Shown: positions 54,301 to 62,920, counted from the first letter of the stretch. The stretch: DNA of 64,000 bases from Ectobius pallidus (GCA_964059195.1 CAXKWD010000005.1:147341265-147405264); one strand, 5' to 3'. The notes: generated from the sequence alone by a model not told the origin. Program-made: numbers and translations.

Positions 54301-55664
54301 TTTACAGACTAAAAGCTATACGTGTAGCATATTTCAAGTTTCTAGCTAATCTGGAAGTGGACTAACATTAATGTCAGTGAGTGAGCCCCTTTTTCGGGGG
54401 GTTTTTAGGGCTAAAAATTTCAAACACGTACATTTTGCTATTTTCCTGTGGTTTACTGCCTAAAAGCTATACGTGTAGCATATTTCAAATTTGTAGCTAA
54501 TCTGGAAGAGGACAAACATTAATGTCAGTGAGTCAGCCCTTTTTCGGGGGCTTTTTAGAGCTTAAAATAAAAAAATTTACATTTTGGAATTTTCCGAGTA
54601 TTTTACAGCCTGAAAGCTATACGTGTAGCATATTTCAAGTTTGTAGCTAATCTGGAAGTGGACAAACATTAATGTCAGTGAGTCAGCCCTTTTTCTGGGG
54701 GCTTTTTTGGACTAAATATTTAAAAAATTTACTTTTTGGAATTTTCCTGTGGTTTACAGCCTAAGAGCTATACCTGTAGCATATTTCAAGATTCTAGCTA
54801 ATCTGGAAGTGGACTAACATTAATGTCAGTGAGTGAGCCCTTTTTCGGGGGGTTTTTAGGGCTAAAAATTTAAAACACGTACATTTTGCTATTTTCCTGT
54901 GGTTTACTGCCTAAAAGCTATACGTGTAGCATATTTCAAATTTGTAGCTAATCTGGAAGAGGACAAACATTAATGTCAGTGAGTCAGCCCTTTTTCGGGG
55001 GCTTTTTAGGGCTTAAAATAAAAAAATTCCATTTTGGAATTTTCCGAGTATTTTATAGCCTGAAAGCTATACGTGTAGCATATTTCAAGTTTGTAGCTAA
55101 TCTGGAAGTGGACAAACATTAATGTCAGTGAGTCAGCCCTTTTTCTGGGGCTTTTTTGGACTAAATATTTAAAAAATTTACTTTTTGGAATTTTCCTGTG
55201 GTTTACAGCCTAAGAGCTATACCTGTAGCATATTTCAAGTCTCTAGCTATTCTATAAGTGAACGAACATTATTATCAGTGAGTGAGCCCTTTTTCGGGTG
55301 GTATTAAGGGCTAAAAATTTTAAAAACGTCCTTTTTTCATTTTCCTGTTTTTTACAGCCTAAAAGCTATACGTGTAGCATATTTGAACTTTGTAGCTAAT
55401 CTGGAAGTGGACAAACATTTATGTCAGTGAGTCAGCCCTTTTTGGGGGGCTTTTTAGGGCTAGAAATTTAAAAAATGCGCTTTTTGGAATTTTCCTGTAG
55501 TTTACAGCCTAAAAGGTATACGTGTAGCATATTTCAAGTCTCTAGCTAATCTGGAAGTGGACAAACATTAATATCAGTGAGTGAGCTTCTTTTCGGGGGC
55601 TTCTTAGGGTTAAAAATATAAAAAATGTACTTTTTGGAATTTTCCTGTAGTTTACAGCCTAAAA
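51318..55664 (+). repeat. 4347-bp recent tandem duplication, unit 2
   Basis: This is nearly indistinguishable from unit 1. Its left junction (about 51318) joins the GAGCTTCTTTTCGG monomer to the GCTATACATGTAGC monomer. At its right end the same monomer instead continues into GCTTTACGTGTAGC, the ordinary HOR order. That placement identifies the duplication breakpoints as lying in the TACAGCCTAAAAGCT block. Confidence 0.92.
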
Positions 55665-57570
55665 GCTTTACGTGTAGCATATTTCAAGTTTGTAGCTAAT
55701 CTGGAAGAGGACAAACATTAATGTCAGTGAGTCAGCCCATTTTCGGTGGCTTTCTAGGGCTGAAGATTTAAAAAATGTACTTTTTTTAATTTCCCTGTGG
55801 TTTGCAGCCTAAAAGCTATACGTGTAGCATATTTGAAGTTTCTAGCTAATCTGGAAGTGAACAAACATAAATGTCAGGGAGTGAGCCCTTTTTCGGGTGG
55901 TTTTTAGGGCTAAAAAATTTTAAAATGTACTTTTTTGGAATTTCCCTGTGGTTTACAGCCTAAATCTATACGTGTAGCATATTTCAAGTTTCTAGCTAAT
56001 CTGGAAGTGAACAAACATTAATGTCAGTGATTCAGCCCTTTTTCGGGTGGTTTTTAGGAATAAAAATTTTAAAAATGTACATTTTTGAATATTCCTGTGG
56101 TTTACAGCCTAAAAGCTATACGTGTAGCATATTTCATGTTTGTAGCTAATCTGGAAGTTGACAAACATTAATGACAGTGAGTCAGCCCTTTTTCGGGGGC
56201 TTTTTAGAGCTAAAAATTTTTAAAAAATTTACTTTTTGGAATTTTCCTGTAGTTTACAGCCTAAAAGCTATACGTGTAGCATATTTCAAGTTTGTAGCTA
56301 ATCTGGAAGTGGACAAACATTAATGTCAGTGAGTCAGCCCTTTTTCGGGGGCTTTTTAGGGCTAAAGTTCAAAAAATGTACTTTTTGGAATTTTCCTGAG
56401 GTTTACAGTCTAAATGCTATACGTGTAGCATATTTCAAGTTTCTAGCTAATCTGGAAGTGGACAAGCATTAATGTCAGTGAGTCAGCCGTTTTTCGGGGG
56501 CTTTTTAGGGCTAAAAATTTAAAAAGTGTACTTTTTGGGATTTTCCTGAGCTTTACAGCCTAAAAGCTATACGTGTAGCATATTTCAAGTTTCTAGCTAA
56601 TCTGGAAGTGAACAACCATTAATGTCAGTGAGTGAGCCCTTTTTCGGGGGCCTTTTAGGGCTAAAAATTTAAAAAATGTGCTTTTTGGAATTTTCCTGTA
56701 GTTTACTGCCTAAAAGCTATACGTGTAGCATATTTGAAGTTTGTAGCTAATCTGGAAGTGGACAAACATTAATGTCAGTGAGTCAGCCGTTTTTCGGGGG
56801 CTTTTTAGGGCTAAAAATTTTAAAAATGTACTTTTTTGGATTCTCCTGTGGTTTACAGCCTAAAAGCTATACGTGTAGCATATTTCAAGTTTGTAGCTAA
56901 TTTGGAAGTGGGCAAACATTAGTGTCAGTGAGTGAGCCCTTTTTCGGGTGGGTTTTAGGGCTAAAAATTTAAAAAATGTACTTCTTGGAATTTTCCTGTG
57001 GTTTGCAGCCTAAAAGCTATACGTGTAGCATATTTCAAGTTTATAGCTAATCTGGAAGTGAACAAACATTAATGTTAGTGAGTGAGCCCTTTTTCGGGGG
57101 CATTTTAGGGCTTAAAATTTAAAAATGTACTTTTTGGAATTTTCCTGTAGTTTACAGCCTAAAAGCTATACGTGTAGCATATTTCAAGTTTCTAGCTAAT
57201 CTGGAAGTGAACAACCATTAATGTCAGTGAGTGAGCCCTTTTTCGGGGGCCTTTTAGGGCTAAAAATTTAAAAAATGTACTTTTTGAAATCTTCCTGTAG
57301 TTTACAGCCTCAAAGCTATACGTGTAGCATATTTCAAGTTTGTAGCTAATCTGGAAGTCGACAAACATTAATGTCAGTGAGTCAGCCCTTTTTCGGGGTT
57401 TTTTTAGGGCTAAGAATTTAAAAAATGTACATTTTGGAATTTTCCGAGTAGTTTTCAGCCTGAAAGCTATACGTGTAGCATATTTCAAGTTTGTAGCTAA
57501 TCTGGAAGTGGACAAACATTAATGTCAGTGAGTCAGCCCTTTTTCGGGAGCTTTTTAAGGCTAAAAATTA
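55665..57570 (+). repeat. Array-edge monomers, less HOR-like
   Basis: The first four monomers still follow the HOR order seen near 49200-49840. From about 56400 the monomers no longer match interior subtypes exactly and lack several of their characteristic small deletions. Examples are GTGAACAACCATTAATG at 56606 and 57207 where the interior has GTGAACCAACATTAATG, and TTTTTCGGGGGCC where the interior has TTTTTCTGGGGCC. The final monomer breaks off within CTAAAAATTAAATG. Confidence 0.8.
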
Positions 57571-57607
57571 AATGTTGAGAATTGTTTTCTAAACTATTCT
57601 CAACATT
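57571..57607. repeat. Perfect 12-bp-arm hairpin at the satellite boundary
   Basis: AATGTTGAGAAT (57571-57582) and ATTCTCAACATT (57596-57607) are exact reverse complements separated by 13 nt. The left arm begins where satellite similarity ends, within about 5 bp. The structure could form a cruciform or mark a breakpoint; both roles are inference. Confidence 0.85.
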
Positions 57608-58913
57608 CTATCATCCATATTTCTGATTAAAATGTTATTACGTACAAAAAATTTAAAGTATATTGTGAAAATTTTCACAGCTGCGTGTCTATTTTTGTGG
57701 GAGAAGATAGTTTTTGATGTGGCAACATGTTAATTAAAACTGAGACAAATTACGGTTAAAGTATGCATGCACAGGGTTTTGGAAGCGCACTGAGGTTGAA
57801 AAGTGTCAGCACCACCTGTTCCATACTCCCAAACGGTATAAAATTTTGCATTGCTACTAAAACAATCTAAATCAGACCTGTCCAAATTTAGAGGCAATGG
57901 GGGTCAATTTTGTTTTTTCTTTTATATTCCGCAGACCGAAATAATAACTTGCCAGGTTCATATGCACGTAAAAATCTTGGGCACGGTGACCTCCGGGAGG
58001 GACTTCAAGCTGGGAGGGGGGGGCGTGTCGTAGAGTTACGGCACGTAAAAGAATAGAGTCTCTGGGCAAAATTTCGCGGCCCTTTCACATCCAAGTAATA
58101 CCTTAGTTTCCGAAGGGGAGTTGAGAGGCGATGGGCTCTGCCTCTCCCTCTCTCGGTAAATAAGGTTAACAAAAATTCACATGGGTAATAGAAACCTTCA
58201 CTTGGAGGCCCTTCGCCCCAACATATAGAAAAACAGAAGTTCATACGCAGCCACGGTCTGCCACTTGCGCTGATTTGAAATTTCAAATAATAAATCATCA
58301 TTGCTTTCTGTTTTGAAACTCGTTTTGCCTAATAACTGAAATTATATTCATTGCAGCAATTATTATTTATAAGTGTATAATTAATGGACTCCGTGTTAGA
58401 AATCCTCAATTTAGTAACTTTCTCAGTTCTTTATGTTTCCTTTTGTGCTTTGCTCACTTAAGACGGCGCTAAGCCGCTTTGCAGCGCGAGATAACAACAG
58501 GTTCTGTACACGCGTAATCTGCCCTTAATCCAACACCAAGGATGCTCCGCAACTCAGCTCTTATTTACAAAAATCTACTGATATAGAAACACCAAGATAA
58601 AATATTCCGATTGTTAAATTTGACATATTTGCACATATAAGCTTGTTTTGAATGCCTGAGTTAGTTAGAAAGCTTGAATAAGTTCATAATATTTAGCATT
58701 TTAAATCGAAAGATACAAAGCACGTTTACTGAAAATTGGAGTCCGCTTAAAAATCCCACTACACCATTTTAGAAAAAGCCTTTCTAAGTTATTATTGCAC
58801 TTGATTGAATTCTAAAAGCACATATAGGACAATACAGGATGAAATTAACAAATCCATTATGATCTTTATACGTTTTCCATATGCCTGTTTAAAAGACAGC
58901 TTTAGTTTTGGTC
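57608..58913. other. Unique non-coding flank, unclassified repeat debris
   Basis: No gene is supported. The region is AT-rich except for a more GC-balanced part at about 57960-58280 with G- and C-rich runs (a G9 run near 58014). Frames on both strands here are short, overlap each other and show no recognisable domain. A perfect 14-bp palindrome, GTGAAAATTTTCAC, lies at 57665-57678. A small GC-rich dyad (GGCGCT...AGCGC) lies near 58463-58488. The texture suggests old transposon fragments, but I cannot assign a family. Confidence 0.6.
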
Positions 58914-59208
58914 CCAGACTATTAATCCATTAATGAATTTCATTCCTCTAGTGCTATTAGACTACGAACACAATCTATTTTAACCCTAACGCATAGTGTA
59001 TAAGTGAATATTAGTATGAAAGGATGCTGATCTTAGAATAATCTGCAATAATAAATAATTAATAGTAGATTATAATCTACTATTTTTAGGTCAGCATTCT
59101 TCCATACGAATATCCACTTATACACTAGTGCGTTAAGGTTAAAATAGATTTTGTTTCCAGATTATTAAATTTCATTGCTAAATTTAGACCTGCATTAATT
59201 AATCTGAG
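58914..59208. repeat. Long imperfect inverted repeat (foldback/MITE-like)
   Basis: The arms 58970-59035 and 59090-59157 are reverse complements at roughly 88% identity by eye. They share the blocks ATCTATTTTAACC, TAACGCA, AGTGTATAAGTG and ATGCTGA. Weaker similarity continues outward to about 58914 and 59208. The spacer holds a perfect 24-bp palindrome. No coding frame spans it. It could be a foldback or miniature inverted-repeat element; no target-site duplication was identified. Confidence 0.75.
59061..59084. repeat. Perfect 24-bp palindrome
   Basis: The half-site AATAGTAGATTA is followed directly by its exact reverse complement TAATCTACTATT with no spacer. It lies inside the larger inverted repeat but not at its exact centre, so it is a separate dyad. 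Confidence 0.9.
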
Positions 59209-59448
59209 CAATTAAGAATTCTAAAATATTAAGCTTATTATAAATACTTATTTTTCATGTTTCTTTCTTTTTTAAATTTCCTTACTTATTACTGTAAAGC
59301 AAGGTTGTATTTTTATTTACAATAGTTTTATTTTATTTAATGTATTTGTATCTATTTTTGAACTGCCCCCGACCACGAACATGTGCTGGTTCCGGTAGTG
59401 ACTTGAAAAAATGTGGGAAAAATTGTAAGCAAATCTTTCACATGTAGC
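59209..59448. other. AT-rich spacer, no gene
   Basis: This is T-rich sequence with runs of TTTATTT. A small GC-balanced segment near 59363-59402 (GCCCCCGACCACGAACATGT) resembles the tail of a degraded retroelement 3' UTR, but the match is too weak to call. Confidence 0.5.
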
Positions 59449-59458
59449 AGAGGAGGGG

Positions 59459-59480
59459 TTTCACAGAACTTGACATCTAC
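59459..59480 (-). repeat. Subterminal motif copy a
   Basis: On the plus strand it reads TTTCACAGAACTTGACAT followed by CTAC. It is the outermost left copy and is followed by the AAATTTTCA and GAGATATT blocks that also occur, inverted, at the right end. Confidence 0.65.
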
Positions 59481-59653
59481 AAAAATAAAAATTTTCAGGA
59501 GAGATATTTTTTAAATTAATTCACAAATTAAACAAATTATTTTCGTAGTTAGTATCAGTTTTGAGAAAAGGACATAAAACAAATATAGTATGGAAATTTT
59601 ACATATTTTTATCAGTAAATACTGTCTCTAAATTGACCCTGAAAACAACAAAT

Positions 59654-59676
59654 TTTCACAAAAAGTCAACATCTAC
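59654..59676 (-). repeat. Subterminal motif copy b
   Basis: On the plus strand it reads TTTCACAAAAAGTCAACATC followed by TAC. It has the same orientation as copy a, about 195 bp further in, with a 1-nt insertion relative to copy a. Confidence 0.6.
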
Positions 59677-59818
59677 GTACTTTTCAAATATTTTTTTAAC
59701 TTGTTAATCAAGATTTTCAAGAAAACCCTACTATTCTTTCACTTTTAAAGCATATTTTGTAGTAAAAAGTGTATTAATGAATCTGAGGCATTTATATGCC
59801 TTTGTTCTATTGTATCTA

Positions 59819-59880
59819 GTGGCGTACCAACGCGGGGGCGGGAGGGGCACTCCGCCGCAGGCCCTGCTTTGAACATAAGC
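59819..59880. other. GC-rich patch inside AT-rich DNA
   Basis: The segment beginning TAGTGGCGTACC is followed by G-rich (GCGGGGGCGGGAGGGGC) and CCGCCGCAGGCCC runs, in sharp contrast to its surroundings. It may be an inserted fragment of another element or a G-quadruplex-prone patch. No family assignment is possible by eye. Confidence 0.5.
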
Positions 59881-61026
59881 CCATAAATTGTATTTATGTA
59901 TTTTTACCAGACCAATGACGAGTCTTGGTTTGGGTGAATGAACAGTTGTCTATTAAACAACATTATATATTTTTAAATAATGAATTTAATAAAAAACGAT
60001 TAGAAACAACAACATCCGAAATACCGTAGGCCTACTATAATAAGCTAACATAATCCTCGACGAACAAGAGAAGAAACGGCAATCTCGTTTGTCAAGCTTA
60101 GCCCTGAGCACTCTGTTACAAAACGAGTCAATTTTCATGACGTAATAAGAAAGATTTTTGTTTTATGTACTGTTTAGTTTATTATTAATCTGCTTTTTAC
60201 ATCTTTGCTGTTTGAGCTTATTTGATTTGTAGTCTGCATAAAATAATATTTAGTTGATACATTTTTTCAATGCTAAAGGAATTGCATATTCCCGTGGATT
60301 TCCTCCGGCCACAAGTCAGTACAGGTACTAGTACTCTAAACAAACTGACCGTAAAAACATAAATTTGCCTAATTCATAATAAACACGTGAATGCCAAATG
60401 AAAAAAAAAGCAATCAGTTAGGCCTATTTAATAGTTTATTCAGGATCCACGAAATGTAATGAAAAAGGCAGCTTACTATCGTATATTTGTGTAGACTCTG
60501 TGAATGGTATAAATAGTGGATTAATAGTGTCAATAATTAAGTCATAACAATAACAGCACACCTCACTGATATCGTCTAATATGAAGCTTCTTCATCAAGA
60601 TGCACAGACGCTGCATTCTTCCAACAATCCCGGTACACCTCTTCATAAAATGTTATGTTTCTTCTGAAGACACGTCGAAGTAACTTCTTTATATCAGAAC
60701 TCTTTTTCCCTCACCAAAATGATTTATGAAAGGAAGATTCATAGCTGTATCAATGGTCTTTGCATTACTAATTCTCAGCTTAAGAACTTCAACGTCAATG
60801 TGTATGTTTTCATGGATACCTGTCCCCTCTTATAGGCTATCGCAGCACATGGATGTTAGTCATTTTGAATGGAAACTTCTTCAGAATGTCCTGAGATTTA
60901 GATTTTAAATCAAATATTTGCCAGTCTCTACCAAGAATTAGACACTCGCCATATATATTTAAATAAAGAATAAAAAGTTTCAGTAGGTGATGTGTAGATG
61001 TACACTTTTGTAAAAACCCGTTGGAA

Positions 61027-61048
61027 GTAGATGTTAAGTTTTGTGAAA
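61027..61048 (+). repeat. Subterminal motif copy c
   Basis: It reads GTAGATGTTAAGTTTTGTG followed by AAA. It is the inverted counterpart of copies a and b. A partial copy (GTAGATATTAAGTTTA) follows at 61079-61094. Confidence 0.65.
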
Positions 61049-61173
61049 ACTCTGTCACTTCACCCGCCTTTTACGTCAGTAGATATTAAGTTTAGCTAAA
61101 TTTCGACTACGACAATGAATTCAGCTGATGCCAAAACATAAGGATACACCAATATCTCAAAATTGAAAATTTT

Positions 61174-61195
61174 GTAGTTGTTAAGTTTTGTGAAA
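61174..61195 (+). repeat. Subterminal motif copy e, right end
   Basis: It reads GTAGTTGTTAAGTTTTGTG followed by AAA, and is preceded by AATATCTCAAAATTGAAAAT. Together these mirror the left end at 59459-59510. It is the outermost right copy. Confidence 0.65.
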
Positions 61196-61206
61196 CCTCT
61201 CTTTAT

Positions 61207-62261
61207 TATTTTATTTAAGACAATTAACTTCCTTTTAACCTTCAACATTGCCTGTGAAAAACATATTCCGATACCAACTTAAAAATCCTGTACAAAGACC
61301 AGTTGTCCCGAGTGCTTCCTAGTTTTCTCTCTTAGTTACAAACTTTTAGCAAAAGTGAATAGGCCTACTAAGACTGACGTCGGTGCAAAGTGGAATAGCT
61401 AGTTCCTAGCATTCACTCAAAGGAAGACCAGCAATATTGTTCTCCATTCCTTTGTACCGAGTAAATCAAACTGAAATGAAGAACGTCCGCTCCCGACATC
61501 TTGATAACTGGAGCCCCTTCAGCTAACTCATTAAAATTGCGATTGAATTCCTGGGATAAGGCGGCAGAGACCGAGGAAAGCGATTGTTCTGAAACCTCAC
61601 TACAGTAAGGAGATCGCTGTAGGTCATGTTCTATCGTGAATGCGTAAGTGCGATATTCCTGTATCTGTAAGATTTAAAGGAATATAAAAGAGCTCCTGCG
61701 GAACAAATTTCCAGCATACCGGGGCCGGTTAAAGGCCAAAGATACAATACATAACCGGCATTCAATATCCATAACAAGTAAACAAACAGCAAGGTTTCGT
61801 GTCTGAATTTCTATCCCAAACCTTTGAAAAAAGTGCGAAATCTGAAAATGTGAAAGTAGCCTTGTGGATTCTTATCACCGGAAATCCCAGGGAATGAATA
61901 CTGTTGTTCTATCTTATTTTAACACAGATTTCCAGATAGGTCCTTTGCGCCATTCGGGTGTGGATTGGTGAAGAGTAAATATTCAGATAAAAGAATTATT
62001 TTTAATTTTTGCAGTATAGTAATTTTTTTCGATCTGACATTGCTCAGAAAGATTATGAGTGTTCTGGAAGGGTCTATTATCGAATATTGGTCATTTGTAA
62101 GGGGATTTCTTATTCGAATCCCAACGCCAGTCTTCAAGAGAGTCACTGGCTCGATGACTGGCGGGAGGGAAGTGACAGTTTGTCTCTATGAATTCACCTC
62201 CCACCTTCGAACGGTCTTCCCCTTACCCGCCAGTATCTGGTCGAAAATAAATTATTGTTGG
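61207..62261. other. Non-coding interval, no supported gene
   Basis: Three overlapping short frames between 61919 and 62297 lie on both strands and show no domain, no low-complexity signal and no conserved motif I recognise. The part at about 61380-61740 is more GC-balanced and could be old unique or transposon sequence. The only structure I see is the cluster of ACTGGC/GCCAGT motifs at 62126-62234. Confidence 0.55.
62157..62234. repeat. Inverted repeat ACTGGCGGG / CCCGCCAGT
   Basis: ACTGGCGGG at 62157-62165 and CCCGCCAGT at 62226-62234 are exact reverse complements. Inside them GGGAAG and CTTCCC extend the pairing imperfectly. Two further half-sites, GCCAGT near 62126 and ACTGGC near 62144, lie just upstream. 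The group sits just outside the 3' end of the minus-strand retroelement remnant. Confidence 0.65.
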
Positions 62262-62285
62262 GTAAATTTAAATTTAAATTTTATC

Positions 62286-62291
62286 TTTATT
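62286..62291 (-). promoter_or_regulatory. Polyadenylation signal AATAAA of the LINE remnant
   Basis: AATAAA on the minus strand lies about 73 nt past the RT stop codon and just before the AAATTT-repeat tail. This is the expected place for the 3' end signal of a non-LTR element. Confidence 0.55.
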
Positions 62292-62363
62292 TGCTAGAGA
62301 CATAAAAGTGCTTAGCAACACCAAAGTGATAAATGCACATACAACGTTTTCTAAAATAGTACT

Positions 62364-62920
62364 TTAAAATAATCTGCTATTAAAATATTCATCAAACGTA
62401 TACATAGGATCTGAGATCAATGTTGATCTAACTGTCTTCTTGAATGCTGCTAAAGAAAGATTTTTAGTATTGTCAGAAAGTCTATTGTAACTTATATATT
62501 TAAAGATACAACATCAAAACTATTTTGTGTTTTCCTATATTTGCATTTGGGAACATATATGTGTGAACTGTTTCTCGTGAAGTAGCTATGAATTGCAGAA
62601 CAAAGAGTGTACCTATCAATATTTCTCTTGATATGTAGAAGACATTCTAAGATGAACATCGATCTTAGAGTAAGAATTCTCAGTTTTACAAATAAAGGCC
62701 TACAATGTGCTCTAAAAGACAGTCCACCCATAATTTTGATCGCCTTCTTTTGCTAAATAAACAGCTTGTTTGCTGAAGTATGGTTGCCCCACAGTAGGGT
62801 TCTGTAGCTTAAGTGGTTATGTATATGTGCATAGTAAACTGTAAGTAAACATTCTAGGGAAAGATAGTTTCTCAAAATCCTTAAAATGAAAAATCCCACA
62901 CTCAATTTATTTGATATAGC
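62364..62920 (-). pseudogene. Reverse transcriptase C-terminal fragment, non-LTR retrotransposon, broken
   Basis: In intact elements this region follows the RT fingers/palm and thumb and is the tail of ORF2, the enzyme of target-primed reverse transcription. Reading leftwards on the minus strand, one frame runs 62920-62492. It gives ILRNYLSLECLLTVYYAHI, HNHLSYRTLLWGN, an in-frame TAG at 62753-62755, then QKKAIKIMGG, HCRPLFVKLRILTLRSMF, ILECLLHIKRN and YFTRNSSHIYVPK. These resemble the ...HLSYGLLLWG...QKRAIR...CRPLFK.L.ILTL.S.YI.E...N.NTRN pattern of arthropod Jockey-superfamily-like elements. Just after SLNI the frame shifts: 62492-62364 reads SYNRLSDNTKNLSLAAFKK and ends PMYTFDEYFNSRLF-stop, the usual tail of such proteins. 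So it carries one nonsense codon, one frameshift and a missing N-terminus. The RT identification is fairly secure; the clade is inferred. Confidence 0.8.

Larger units (their letters stand above)
1..57570 (+). repeat. Satellite DNA array, ~150-bp monomer, ~384 copies
   Basis: The whole stretch is one head-to-tail tandem repeat in a single orientation, with no interruption by any other sequence. Typical monomers are 148-152 bp. Conserved blocks, in order, are GCTATACGTGTAGCATATTT, CTAATCTGGAAGTGGACAAA, CAGTGAGTCAGCCC (or CAGTGAGTGAGCCC), TTTTTCGGGGGCTTTTTAGG, an A/T tract, TTTTTGGAATTTTCCTG and GTTTACAGCCTAAAA. Subtypes differ by point changes, short indels and the G/C choice in GTGAGTCA/GTGAGTGA. 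The array enters from the left edge already in progress and ends near 57570. The length is close to one nucleosome repeat, which is common for centromeric and pericentromeric satellites; that role is inference. It has no coding potential beyond chance frames. Confidence 0.98.
59449..61206. mobile_element. Putative non-autonomous DNA transposon with inverted subterminal repeats
   Basis: The ends 59449-59510 and 61151-61206 are imperfect inverted repeats. The left reads GGTTTCACAGAACTTGACAT then CTACAAAA, an AAATTTTCA block and GAGATATT. The right, on the minus strand, reads GGTTTCACAAAACTTAACAA with the same order of blocks. The core motif recurs inside each end: minus-oriented at 59459-59480 and 59654-59676, plus-oriented at 61027-61048, 61174-61195 and, in part, 61079-61094. 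Repeated subterminal motifs pointing inward from both ends are typical of transposase-binding sites in non-autonomous DNA elements. No transposase is recognisable inside. Exact termini and a target-site duplication were not found, and the family is unknown. Confidence 0.5.

Noticed and set aside
57192..57515. 107-codon minus-strand frame with internal peptide repeats at the array edge
   Set aside because: It spans two 150-bp monomers that happen to keep frame, and the repeats come from the satellite. There is no evidence of translation or selection.
1..57570. CENP-B box in the monomer (TTCG and CGGG words are present)
   Set aside because: The spacing does not fit NTTCGNNNNANNCGGGN on either strand. 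The TTCGGGGG block is not a CENP-B box.
1..57570. CRISPR-like array because of regularly spaced conserved blocks
   Set aside because: The intervening sequence is itself repeated from unit to unit, the unit is about 150 bp with no unique spacers, and the surroundings are eukaryotic transposon debris. It is a satellite.
57851..58301. Three overlapping short frames (60, 65 and 98 codons) on both strands
   Set aside because: They overlap in opposite orientations, lack recognisable domains and sit in likely transposon debris.
60726..61058. Overlapping 60- and 73-codon frames on opposite strands
   Set aside because: They lie within the putative non-autonomous element, overlap in opposite orientation and have no recognisable motif. 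The hydrophobic start of the plus frame looks signal-like but is too short and unsupported.
61683..61690. TATAAAAG, a good TATA-box match
   Set aside because: It is isolated in AT-rich DNA with no downstream gene or initiator context.
62100..62160. Possible tRNA or tRNA-derived SINE because of ATTCGAATCCC
   Set aside because: The B-box-like word lacks the leading GG and no A box, acceptor stem or anticodon arm could be built around it.
61919..62297. Three overlapping short frames on both strands
   Set aside because: They have no domain or family similarity that I can recognise. The stretch overlaps the LINE 3' UTR and the inverted-repeat cluster.
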